The notes beneath the pieces are model-generated. The model had not been told where the DNA came from and ran no database searches. It worked only from the letters and a program-made list of their open reading frames with translations. DNA of 64,000 nt, taken from positions 434,001-498,000 of the forward strand of contig NZ_JBIYZW010000003.1 in assembly GCF_044628455.1 (NCBI RefSeq). Direction: 5' to 3'. A program made the translations under genes and the position numbers. This document shows, piece by piece, positions 7,790-15,987 of the stretch (positions are counted from its first letter, which is position 1; each line of letters opens with the position of its first letter). This DNA is from Solirubrum sp044628455. GTDB lineage: Bacteria; Bacteroidota; Bacteroidia; Cytophagales; Hymenobacteraceae.

Positions 7790-8793
7790 TGAAAATCACC
7801 CCGCTTGATATTCGGCAGAAAACCTTTGAGCGCGCCTTTCGTGGCGTCGACAAAGACGAGGTAGACGCCTTTCTGCTGACGCTTTCGCAGCAGTGGGAGC
7901 GGCTCACCGACGAAAACCGGGAGCTGCGCCGCCAGCTCGACCAGGCCCAGCACGACGTGCAGAAGATGCGCGAGGTGGAAACCTCGCTCTACCGCACCCT
8001 GAAAACCGCCGAAGACACCAGCACCAGCATCGTCGACCAGGCCCAGAAATCGGCCGAGCTCAAGCAACGCGAAGCCCAGCTGCAGGCCGAGCAGCTGCTG
8101 GCCGACGCCCGCCAGAAGGCCCGTCGCGTGGTGGACGAGGCCTACCAGCAGGCCGAAAAAGCGGTGGCCGACATGCAGGCCGAGGTGAACACCCTGGGCC
8201 AGGAGCACCAGCGCTTGGAAAGCGTGCTCGACACGCTCATGCGCGACTTGCAGCACCTGGCCGCCGGCGTGCAGGAGAAAGTGGAGAAGGCCCAGCAGCG
8301 CCCCCGCGGCTCGGTGGCCGCCATCCTTTCGCGCGCGGCCAGCGTAAAGGTCAACCGTGAGGAACCCGCCTCGCCCCAAACCGAAACGCCCATGTTCGTT
8401 CACTCGCCGTCCGCTTCTTCGGCCGCGGCCATTCCGGCTACCTCGGCCACGGTCGGCGCCGCTCTGGCGGCCGAGCCGGCCAGCCGCCCCATCGGTCCCC
8501 AGCCGGGCCAGCAGCCCCAGCCCGGGGAGCCGGCCCACACCCCCGGCCCCGACATCGACCCGCTGCGCCCGCACGAGCACCCCGGGGTGGCCGAGCCCTC
8601 GCGCATTCATGTGCCCGAGCCGGCCCGCGTGCCCAGCCCCGATGCGCCCACGGTGGAGCCGCCGCGCCCCGATATTCAGCCGGTGAGCCCGCCCTCGCCC
8701 GAAATTACCCCGCCCACGCCGCAGCCCCATCCCGGCCTGGCCGCGGTGCCCGCCGTAGCCGAAGCCGAGAAGTCCTTCTTCGACGAAATCTAA
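7789..8793 (+). CDS. DivIVA domain protein with proline-rich tail
   Basis: A 334-aa protein. The first 50 residues are a clear DivIVA domain (KITPLDIRQKTFERAFRGVD, then DEVDAFLLTLSQ). A long coiled coil runs to about residue 170. The remaining 160 residues are low complexity and rich in Pro, Ala, Glu and His (PQPGEPAHTPGPDIDPLRP), ending in an acidic FFDEI. DivIVA proteins bind curved membrane and recruit division or growth proteins in Gram-positive bacteria; the role in Bacteroidota is unclear. ATG at 7789 gives the canonical N-terminus. Confidence 0.88.
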   Translation: MKITPLDIRQKTFERAFRGVDKDEVDAFLLTLSQQWERLTDENRELRRQLDQAQHDVQKMREVETSLYRTLKTAEDTSTSIVDQAQKSAELKQREAQLQAEQLLADARQKARRVVDEAYQQAEKAVADMQAEVNTLGQEHQRLESVLDTLMRDLQHLAAGVQEKVEKAQQRPRGSVAAILSRAASVKVNREEPASPQTETPMFVHSPSASSAAAIPATSATVGAALAAEPASRPIGPQPGQQPQPGEPAHTPGPDIDPLRPHEHPGVAEPSRIHVPEPARVPSPDAPTVEPPRPDIQPVSPPSPEITPPTPQPHPGLAAVPAVAEAEKSFFDEI

Positions 8794-8830
8794 CCGCTCC
8801 TGCCCGGCTGCCGCGCCGCCAGCCAGCGGG

Positions 8831-8857
8831 AAGCCTGCCCCTCGGGGCGGGCTTTTT
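8831..8857 (+). terminator. Terminator after DivIVA gene
   Basis: AGCCTGCCCC pairs with GGGGCGGGCT around a very short loop and is followed by TTTT. It lies 40 nt after the stop codon. Confidence 0.8.
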
Positions 8858-8947
8858 CGTTTCCTTTGCAAGGCCCGGGCCCCTGAGTTGATAAACCATC
8901 GTTCCAGCCGGTCGAGCTACCCTATCACCATTTCACCCCCTCACCCC

Positions 8948-9319
8948 ATGGGCCAGATTACGCTGGAAGGACTGGAGTTTTTTGCGTTCCACGGCTACTA
9001 CGACGAGGAGCAGAAAATCGGCAACAAGTACGGCGTCGACCTGAAGGTGCGCACCAACCTGTACCGGGCCGGCGCTACCGACCTGCTGCCCGAAACGGTA
9101 AACTACGAGGTGCTCTACAAGCTGGTGGTCGAGGAAATGCAGGCCCCGGCGCGCCTGCTCGAACACCTGGCCCACCGCATCATCGACCGCGTGCTGCACG
9201 AGTTGCCCCACGTGCGCCGCGTAGAGGTGAGCGTATCCAAGTTCAATCCCCCGCTGGGCGGTATCTGCCACCGGGCGCGCGTTACGCTCAAGCGCAAGCG
9301 GCCCGCGCCGGCCCTGTAA
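8948..9319 (+). CDS. folB: Dihydroneopterin aldolase
   Basis: A 123-aa FolB enzyme of folate synthesis; it splits 7,8-dihydroneopterin into 6-hydroxymethyl-dihydropterin and glycolaldehyde. The N-terminus ITLEGLEFFAFHGYYDEEQK is classic, and VSVSKFNPPLGGI carries the conserved lysine of the active site. Length matches the family. It is followed by a spacer and then the operator region of the BlaI/BlaR1 pair. No other folate genes are adjacent. Confidence 0.94.
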   Translation: MGQITLEGLEFFAFHGYYDEEQKIGNKYGVDLKVRTNLYRAGATDLLPETVNYEVLYKLVVEEMQAPARLLEHLAHRIIDRVLHELPHVRRVEVSVSKFNPPLGGICHRARVTLKRKRPAPAL

Positions 9320-9467
9320 CTTTTCCAAAGCCCGCATACCCGCCCGCCGCCTGCCCCGCGCAGCCGGCGGGCGTTGCATATGGGGCAGGTTCGGATCGGC
9401 GGCTTAAGGTAAATCGGGTGGCCGGCAACGCAGCCATTGAACTGATTCAGCGTCTGCTAACTAGTTT

Positions 9468-9543
9468 GACGAAATATTTCGTAGCCAGAGCTTGACAAGT
9501 ACGAGGTGTTTCGTATATGTTTGGGTTTACGAATGACTTCGTA
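9468..9543 (+). promoter_or_regulatory. Three BlaI-type operator dyads
   Basis: Three related dyads of the form TACGA-n6-TCGTA are seen. Site 1 is ACGAAATATTTCGT (9469-9482, perfect). Site 2 is TACGAGGTGTTTCGTA (9500-9515). Site 3 is TACGAATGACTTCGTA (9528-9543). Centres are 32 and 28 bp apart, about three helical turns. Site 2 sits between the -33 and -7 promoter elements; sites 1 and 3 flank the promoter. This layout suits autorepression by the dimeric BlaI-type protein encoded 20 nt downstream. Confidence 0.8.
9492..9523 (+). promoter_or_regulatory. Promoter of the BlaI/BlaR1 operon
   Basis: TTG at 9492-9494 and TATGTTTG at 9516-9523 are separated by 21 nt, an exact Bacteroidota promoter layout. 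It lies 40 nt upstream of the BlaI start and is overlapped by an operator dyad. Confidence 0.8.
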
Positions 9544-9562
9544 GCGTAACCAGTTTTGTGTG

Positions 9563-9988
9563 ATGGGAAAAACCAACGTACCGCGCCCGACGGAATCGGA
9601 GCTGGAAATTCTGCAGGTGCTCTGGCAAAACGGCCCGAGTACGGTGCGCTTCGTGAACGACGAGCTGAGCAAGCGGCGGGAAGTGGGCTACACCACCACG
9701 CTCAAGCTGCTGCAGCTCATGCACGAGAAGGGCATTGTGGCGCGCGACGACTCCAGCCGCACCCACGTGTACCGCCCCGCCCTGCGCGAGCAGGAAACCC
9801 AGGGCGTGCTCATCGACCGTCTGCTCGAAGCGGCCTTCGGCGGCTCGGCCCTGAAGCTGGTGCAGCAGGCCCTGGGCAACCGCCGCACCTCCCGCGAGGA
9901 GCTCAGCCAGATTCGCGACCTGCTCGACCAGATAGACCCCCAGGAACCCCGTCCAACCAATTCCCCTAACCCCGATGAACTGGCTTGA
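9563..9988 (+). CDS. BlaI/MecI/CopY family repressor
   Basis: A 141-aa winged-helix repressor. The N-terminal DNA-binding part is clear: PTESELEILQVLWQNGPSTV, then GYTTTLKLLQLMHEKGIVARD. The C-terminal helices are the dimer part (VLIDRLLEAAFGGSALKLVQ). In known systems the dimer blocks its own operon until cut by the membrane protease BlaR1. The stop overlaps the BlaR1 start by 14 nt, so the two are translationally coupled. ATG at 9563 follows a GTG by one codon; either could serve. Confidence 0.93.
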   Translation: MGKTNVPRPTESELEILQVLWQNGPSTVRFVNDELSKRREVGYTTTLKLLQLMHEKGIVARDDSSRTHVYRPALREQETQGVLIDRLLEAAFGGSALKLVQQALGNRRTSREELSQIRDLLDQIDPQEPRPTNSPNPDELA

Positions 9989-12482
9989 GAACCTGCTGAC
10001 GCCCGCGCTGGTGCGCGCCGTTGGCTATACCATTCTGCATTCGTTGTGGCAGGGGGCCGTGGTGGCCCTGGCCCTGGCGGGGCTGCTGCTGCTGCTGCGC
10101 CGGCACTCGGCCCGGGTCCGTTACTCCGTTACGGCGGCGGCCCTGGGACTACTGCTGCTGCTGGCGGGCGTCACGTTCCTGCGCTATTACCTCACGGCCC
10201 CGGTTGCTATTGTCACGGCCGCCGGGCAGGCCCAGCTCTCGGCGGCCGTGGCGCCGGTGGCCGCCGTGGCAAGTAGCCCGGCGGCGGCGCACCCGCTCAG
10301 CGCCCAGGTGGTGCTGGCCTACTTCGAGCACAACCTGCCGCTGATTGTGACGGTGTGGCTGCTGGGTTTGCTTACCATGAGCCTGCGCCTGCTGGGCGGC
10401 CTGGCCTACGTGCAGCGCCTGCGCCACTACGGCACCCGGCCGCTGGGCTTGGCCTGGCAGCACCGGCTGGCCAGCCTCTCGGCCCGGGCCGGCCTCAAGC
10501 GCCCCGTAACCCTACTGGAATCGAGCCTGGTGCGGGTGCCGGTGGTGGTGGGTCACCTCAAGCCGCTGATTCTGCTGCCGCTGGGGGCCGTGGCTGGCCT
10601 GAGCCCTGCACAGATGGAAGCCATTCTGGCCCACGAGCTGGCCCACGTGGCCCGGCGCGACTACCTGGTCAACATCATTCAGTCGGTGGCCGAAATCCTG
10701 TTCTTCTACCACCCGGCCATGTGGTTTCTGACGGCCACGCTGCGCGCCGAGCGCGAAAACTGCTGCGACGACGTGGCCGCCTCGCTCTGCGGCGACCCGC
10801 TGGTGCTGGCCCGCGCCCTGGCTGCATTGGCCGAGCTGGGCCTGGAGCGCACCGTAGCGCCGCGCCTGACCATGGCCGCCGTGGGGCCGCGCGGCTCCCT
10901 GCTGGGCCGGGTACGCCGCCTGGTGCAGGGCCGGGGGGCGCCTACTTTCTCGGAAGGTTTCTGGGCCGCCTGCGTGGTAATGATGGGCATGGTGCTGCTG
11001 GGCATCAGCGCCGTGACGGCCCTGGCGCACCCGCAGCTGGCCGTCGCGGCCCCGCGCCTGCTGCGCCAGGCTGTGCTGCCGGTACTACGCGCCCCGGCCA
11101 GTCCGGCCCCGGCGTTGGTAGCGGCGCTGGCTCCCGCGCCGCCCACCGTGGCCGCCGACGACGATGACGACAAGGACCGCAAGCGCAAAGCCAAGCGCCG
11201 GAAGGGCGGCGAAACCCGCGTCATCGTGCTCGACGGAGCCGACGCACCGCGCCGCCGCGGGCAGGCCGGCTCGGTTATCATCGAGAAAGACAAGAAGGGC
11301 CGCCTGACCGACCTGTACGTGGACGGCCAGCGCGTGGAAACCGCCGCCCCCGACCGCCGCGGCGGGAAAAAGGACGACGAGCGGGTAGAAGTTATCCAGT
11401 TGCCCCAGCCGGGCCGCGGCTACGCGCCCGCCCGCGCCTACACCTACTGGTCCGATGGCAAGTCGGCCGATAAGTACCTCGCGGGCAAGCTGGGCCGGGA
11501 CTTCGACCAGGCCCGCTTCCAGGAAGAAATGGCGCGGCTGCAGGCCGAGCTGCACCGCAGCGGCAGCCAGCTGCACGCCCTGGCCGGCGGCCACGGCCCC
11601 AGCCCCGATACCGACCGCATCGTGCGTGAGGCACTGCGTTCGGCTGAGCGCGGCCTGGAGCAGGCCCGCCTGCGCGGCGACCTGAGCGAGGCCGACAAAG
11701 CCAAAATTGAGCAGGAGCTGGAGCGCGTGCGTGAGCAGCGCCACGAGCTGGATGAAAAGCGCCACGAAGCCGAGGAGCAGCGCCGGGAAGAAACCCTGCG
11801 CCTGCAGGACGAAGCGCGCGTGGAGCGCGACCGGCTGCGGGCCGAGCGGGACCGGGCCCGGGCCGAACGTGACCGGGTGCGCGCTGAGCGCGATGCCCGC
11901 ATCCGCAAAGCCGAAGACGACATCATCACCGAGCTGGTAAAAGACGGCCTCATCAAGGACAAGCAGACGTTTCAGTTATCGCTCACGGCCCGTGAGCTGG
12001 TGGTGAATGGGCAGAAGCAGCCCGCGGCCACGGCGGCCAAGTACCGCCGGCTGTACGAGGAAGGCACCGGCCGCACCATCAGCGAAACCGGCACGGTGCT
12101 GCTCAACGCCAGCGGCGGCAACATGAACCGCATCTACACCAGCAGCTCCAGTTCCGACGGGTTCATGCCCGCGCCGCCGGCGCCGCCTACCCCGCCCACC
12201 AACCTGGCTCCCGCGGCACCCAAGGCGCTGCGTGCCCCCCGCGCCCCGCGTCCTCCCCGTGCCCCCAAGGCCGTATTCAATTCCACCGACGTGCGCGCCG
12301 CGCTGATCCGCGACAACATCATCGGCGCAACCGACCAGACCCTGCAGCTGCGGCTCAACAGCAAGGAGATGGTAGTGAACGGCAAAAAGCAGCCCGCCGA
12401 CGTGGCCGAGCGCTACCGCAAGCTGCTGGGCGGCACCGAGGGCGGCAGCATCAACATGAACGTGACCATTACCAACGACTAA
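9975..12482 (+). CDS. BlaR1-type M56 membrane metalloprotease with long C-terminal region
   Basis: An 835-aa protein. Transmembrane helices lie near residues 20-40, 52-70, 120-140 and 326-348. The zinc motif HELAH is at 220-224, followed by FFYHPAMWF and the ERENCCDD segment at 259-266, as in BlaR1/MecR1. There is no penicillin-binding sensor domain. Instead the outer part holds a Lys/Arg/Asp-rich stretch, a long charged coiled coil (about 580-645, many RAERD units), and two copies of a 45-residue module (ELVVNGQKQPA and EMVVNGKKQPA) split by a Pro/Ala linker. The inducing signal is therefore probably not a beta-lactam. Confidence 0.88.
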   Translation: MNWLENLLTPALVRAVGYTILHSLWQGAVVALALAGLLLLLRRHSARVRYSVTAAALGLLLLLAGVTFLRYYLTAPVAIVTAAGQAQLSAAVAPVAAVASSPAAAHPLSAQVVLAYFEHNLPLIVTVWLLGLLTMSLRLLGGLAYVQRLRHYGTRPLGLAWQHRLASLSARAGLKRPVTLLESSLVRVPVVVGHLKPLILLPLGAVAGLSPAQMEAILAHELAHVARRDYLVNIIQSVAEILFFYHPAMWFLTATLRAERENCCDDVAASLCGDPLVLARALAALAELGLERTVAPRLTMAAVGPRGSLLGRVRRLVQGRGAPTFSEGFWAACVVMMGMVLLGISAVTALAHPQLAVAAPRLLRQAVLPVLRAPASPAPALVAALAPAPPTVAADDDDDKDRKRKAKRRKGGETRVIVLDGADAPRRRGQAGSVIIEKDKKGRLTDLYVDGQRVETAAPDRRGGKKDDERVEVIQLPQPGRGYAPARAYTYWSDGKSADKYLAGKLGRDFDQARFQEEMARLQAELHRSGSQLHALAGGHGPSPDTDRIVREALRSAERGLEQARLRGDLSEADKAKIEQELERVREQRHELDEKRHEAEEQRREETLRLQDEARVERDRLRAERDRARAERDRVRAERDARIRKAEDDIITELVKDGLIKDKQTFQLSLTARELVVNGQKQPAATAAKYRRLYEEGTGRTISETGTVLLNASGGNMNRIYTSSSSSDGFMPAPPAPPTPPTNLAPAAPKALRAPRAPRPPRAPKAVFNSTDVRAALIRDNIIGATDQTLQLRLNSKEMVVNGKKQPADVAERYRKLLGGTEGGSINMNVTITND

Positions 12483-12523
12483 GCTCTGAACCCGTCTGGT
12501 TTGGTGAGTGAAAAGCAGGCGGT

Positions 12524-12562
12524 AAGGCCGGCCGGACTCCTGATCCGGTCGGCTTTGTTTTG
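12524..12562 (+). terminator. Terminator of the BlaI/BlaR1 operon
   Basis: AAGGCCGGCCGGA (12524-12536) pairs with TCCGGTCGGCTTT (12543-12555) with two wobbles, followed by GTTTTG. Confidence 0.8.
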
Positions 12563-12710
12563 CCGCTGCGGATAGCACAATTCCAGCATCATAGGTGGCC
12601 GCCACAATTAGTTTCGGGGGCAAGCAACGCCCGGGCCGCCGCCTGCATCTATTCGCCCAATCCGGCCCCCCTTCCGGCCTTTTCGCCCCGCTTTTCTGCT
12701 CACCACCACT

Positions 12711-15302
12711 ATGCCCACGCGTACGCTGTGTTTGCTGCTTCTGCTGTTGCTCACCAGCGCAGCCCGGGCCGCCTCCGACGACCCCAAACCCGATAAGGGC
12801 CTGGCGCCGAAAAAGCAGCTGACGGCGCTGCGCGTGGCCGGGGGCATTAAGCTCGACGGGGCGCTGGACGAGCCGGAGTGGCAGCAGGCGGCCGTGGCCA
12901 CTGATTTCATCCAGAACCGGCCCAACCCCGGCCCGCCCGAGCGCCACAAAACCGAGGTGCGCATCCTCTACGACGACGCCAACCTCTACATCGGCGCCAT
13001 CATGCACGACGTGAGCCCCGACTCGATCATGCGCGAGCTGAACGCCCGCGACAACCTGGGCAACACCGATTTTTTCGGGGTGTTCTTCGATACCTACCAC
13101 GATAAGCTCAACGGCTACGGCTTTATTGTGACGCCCGGCGGGGTGCAGCTGGACGCGCGCTACTCGCCCGCCAGCGGCGAAGACTTCAACTGGAACGCCG
13201 TGTGGGACGCCCGCACCGCCTTGCGCGGCACCGATTGGGTGGCCGAAATGCGCATTCCCTACTCGGCTATTCGCTTCAGTGCGCAACCCGAACAGCTCTG
13301 GGGGCTGAACTTCATGCGCCAGCGCAAAAAGGAAAACCAGGCGTTTTTCTGGAACGAGGTGAAGCCCGCCGTCGACGGTTTCGTGAACCAGTGGGGCACG
13401 CTCACGGGGCTGCGCGACGTGAAGCCGCCGCTGCGCCTGTCGCTGACGCCCTACGTGTCGGGCTACGTCAACCACGACCCGCTGAGCAAGGCGGACGAGC
13501 GGCGCACCACCACCAGCTTCAACGGCGGGGCCGACGTGAAGTGGGGCATCAACGAGAGCTTCACCCTCGACGCGACGCTGGTGCCCGACTTCGGCCAGGT
13601 GCAGAGCGACAACCAGGTGCTGAATTTGTCGCCCTTCGAGGTGCAGTTCGCCGAAAACCGCCAGTTCTTCACCGAGGGCACCGAGCTGTTTAACAAGGGC
13701 GGGCTGTTTTACTCCCGCCGCGTGGGCGCCCAGCCCATCGGCCACTCCGACGTGGAGGGCCAGTTGCGCCCGCGCCAGCGCGACAACGAGGGCCGCATCA
13801 TTCCGGGCGAGTTTGTGAAGCGCAACCCCGGCACTACCCAGCTGCTAAACGCCACCAAAATTTCGGGCCGCACCAGCAAAGGCCTGGGTGTGGGCGTGTT
13901 CAACGCCCTGAGCAACAACGTGTACGCGACGATTCAGGACAGCGCCTCGGGTGCTCAGCGGGAGGTGCTGACCCAGCCGTTCTCGAACTATAACATCGTG
14001 GTGCTGGACCAATCGCTGAAAAACAACTCCTACGTCTCGCTCATCAACACCAACGTCACCCGCTGGGGCCGCACCTACGACGCCAACGTGACCGGCGGGC
14101 TGTTTCGCTTCGCCAACAAGAAAAACGAGTACGCCCTAGACGGTCGGCTGGTGTACTCGCGCCGCCGCGGCACCGTGTTCGGCTCCGAGGAGCGCATCGG
14201 CGACCAGGACGGCTACAAGTACCAGCTGGGCTTCGGCAAAATCAGCGGGGCCTTCACCTGGGGACTGAACCAGGGCATCGAGTCGGACCGCTACAACCCC
14301 AACGACCTAGGCATTCTGTTCGGCAACAACAAGATTGCCCAGAACGTGTACTTCAACTACAACAAGTACAAGCCATTCTGGAAGGTCAACAACCTCTACA
14401 CCTACGGCGGCATCGAGCACTCGCTGCTGTACCGGCCCACCCGCTACCAGAACCTGTACCTGTACGGCGGGGCCAACACCACCTTTACCAAGAACTTCCT
14501 GAGCGCGGGCTTCGACTTCGACTGGAGCCCCGAAACCAACGACTTCTACGAGCCGCGGCGCTTTCCGCTGGGCCAGTACTGGGTGCGCAAGCCCGCCAAC
14601 GGCAACCTGGGCGGCTACATCTCCTCCGACTACCGCAAGAAGGTGGCCATTGACGTGAACGGCGGCCTGCGCGTGTTTGCCGCCGACGACCGGTTGCCGC
14701 GCCCGCGCCGCCTGGGCTGGGGCCTGAACGTGAGCCCGCGCTACCGCTTCAACAACCAGCTCAGCTTCCGGTATTCGGCCGAGTGGAGCCTGAGCCAGAA
14801 CCAAATCGGCTACGCCGGCAGCGTCAGCGCCGCCGACACCGTGGGGCGGCCCCCGCTGCGCGACATGCGCCTCGCCGGCGACCCGCTGCTGGGCCGCCGC
14901 CGCGTGGTAACGGTGGTCAACACCCTCAACGGCAGCTACACCTTCAACAACCGCATGTCGCTCACCGTGCGCGTGCGCCACTACACCAGCACCGTCAACT
15001 ACCACGAGTTCATTCGCCTGCGGCCCGGCGGGGCAGAGGAAGTGGTGGCCTACCCGCGCAACCGCGACAACACCTATAATGCCTTCAACGTGGACGCGGT
15101 GTACGGCTGGTGGTTTGCGCCCGGCTCGCAGGTGAGCGTGGTGTGGAAAAACGCCGGCGACTTCTCGCGCGACGCCAACGAGGCCACTCCGCTGTACTTC
15201 GACAACCTGGCCAACACCATCAACACCCCCCACAACAACTCCCTTTCCATCAAAATCCTCTACTACCTCGACTACCTGGCCCTGCGCCCCAAGCGCGGGT
15301 AG
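12711..15302 (+). CDS. DUF5916 outer-membrane-type protein with CBM9-like domain
   Basis: An 863-aa protein with a signal peptide (MPTRTLCLLLLLLLTSAARA). Residues 35-210 form a carbohydrate-binding family 9-like domain (IKLDGALDEPEWQQA, VRILYDDANLYIGAIMHD). The rest is the long beta-rich DUF5916 region (NENRQFF-type FAENRQFFTEGTELF, GLNVSPRYRFNNQLSF), ending in an aromatic strand YYLDYLALRPKRG that fits an outer-membrane barrel. DUF5916 proteins are widespread in Bacteroidota; their substrate is not established. It stands alone, with terminator-like hairpins following. Confidence 0.88.
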   Translation: MPTRTLCLLLLLLLTSAARAASDDPKPDKGLAPKKQLTALRVAGGIKLDGALDEPEWQQAAVATDFIQNRPNPGPPERHKTEVRILYDDANLYIGAIMHDVSPDSIMRELNARDNLGNTDFFGVFFDTYHDKLNGYGFIVTPGGVQLDARYSPASGEDFNWNAVWDARTALRGTDWVAEMRIPYSAIRFSAQPEQLWGLNFMRQRKKENQAFFWNEVKPAVDGFVNQWGTLTGLRDVKPPLRLSLTPYVSGYVNHDPLSKADERRTTTSFNGGADVKWGINESFTLDATLVPDFGQVQSDNQVLNLSPFEVQFAENRQFFTEGTELFNKGGLFYSRRVGAQPIGHSDVEGQLRPRQRDNEGRIIPGEFVKRNPGTTQLLNATKISGRTSKGLGVGVFNALSNNVYATIQDSASGAQREVLTQPFSNYNIVVLDQSLKNNSYVSLINTNVTRWGRTYDANVTGGLFRFANKKNEYALDGRLVYSRRRGTVFGSEERIGDQDGYKYQLGFGKISGAFTWGLNQGIESDRYNPNDLGILFGNNKIAQNVYFNYNKYKPFWKVNNLYTYGGIEHSLLYRPTRYQNLYLYGGANTTFTKNFLSAGFDFDWSPETNDFYEPRRFPLGQYWVRKPANGNLGGYISSDYRKKVAIDVNGGLRVFAADDRLPRPRRLGWGLNVSPRYRFNNQLSFRYSAEWSLSQNQIGYAGSVSAADTVGRPPLRDMRLAGDPLLGRRRVVTVVNTLNGSYTFNNRMSLTVRVRHYTSTVNYHEFIRLRPGGAEEVVAYPRNRDNTYNAFNVDAVYGWWFAPGSQVSVVWKNAGDFSRDANEATPLYFDNLANTINTPHNNSLSIKILYYLDYLALRPKRG

Positions 15303-15323
15303 CAGCCCGCAGTAGCTTGCTGA

Positions 15324-15421
15324 GCCCGTCGGCTGCCCGTACCAAGCGGGTGGCCGACGGGTTGCGTGTTTAAGCCTCCTGGCCCCCGCCGGCTGAGGTC
15401 GGTTTAAAGCGGCCGGCGGGG
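15324..15421 (+). terminator. Two successive GC-rich hairpins
   Basis: GCCCGTCGGC/GCCGACGGGT (15324-15362, with an inner CCCG/CGGG) and CCCCGCCGGC/GCCGGCGGGG (15384-15421). The first is placed as a terminator of the DUF5916 gene. Neither has a strong T-run, so efficiency is uncertain. Confidence 0.55.
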
Positions 15422-15584
15422 CGGCCAACCAGGCCGGGCAGGCGCAAGCGCAAGCAAAGTCACCGTAATTTGCCCCGGGTTCCGCGCTCAACGGCGAAGA
15501 CGAGTTGCCGCCGGCGGCCCCGCGGCCCGCCCGGCAGCTACCGGTTTCACTGCCTCACTTTTCCCAGTCCCTTACCCGCTACCA

Positions 15585-15983
15585 ATGGCCCTGCATCTTG
15601 CCCAACTCACCCTGCTCGTACCCGACTACGACGAAGCCCTGGCCTACTACGTGGGCGTGCTTGGCTTTCAACTGCTCGAAGACACCGACCGCGGCGCGGG
15701 TAAACGCTGGGTGGTGGTGAGTCCCGGCCCCGAGTCGGCGGCGCTGTTGCTGGCCCGGGCCGACACGCCCGAGCAGCGCGCCGCCATTGGCCGGCAGGGC
15801 GGGGGCCGGGTGTGGCTGTTTCTGCGTACCGACGATTTTGCCACCGACCACGCCCGCCTGCACGCCGCCGGCGTGGCGTTTCAGGAAGCGCCCCGCCACG
15901 AATCCTACGGCTCGGTAGTCGTCTTTGCCGACTGCTACGGCAACCGCTGGGACTTGCTGGGGCCCGCCCCGGCCACTGTCTGA
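15585..15983 (+). CDS. VOC (glyoxalase/extradiol fold) protein
   Basis: A 132-aa single-module VOC protein. The N-terminal half has LAQLTLLVPDYDEALAYYVG and VLGFQLLEDTD; the C-terminal half has the DFATDHARLHAAGVAFQEAP helix and VVVFADCYGNRWDLLGP. Family members bind a metal between paired beta-alpha-beta-beta-beta units, including glyoxalases and resistance proteins. The substrate cannot be told. It is convergent with meaB, with only 4 nt between the stop codons and no separate terminator. Confidence 0.88.
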   Translation: MALHLAQLTLLVPDYDEALAYYVGVLGFQLLEDTDRGAGKRWVVVSPGPESAALLLARADTPEQRAAIGRQGGGRVWLFLRTDDFATDHARLHAAGVAFQEAPRHESYGSVVVFADCYGNRWDLLGPAPATV

Positions 15984-15987
15984 GCCG

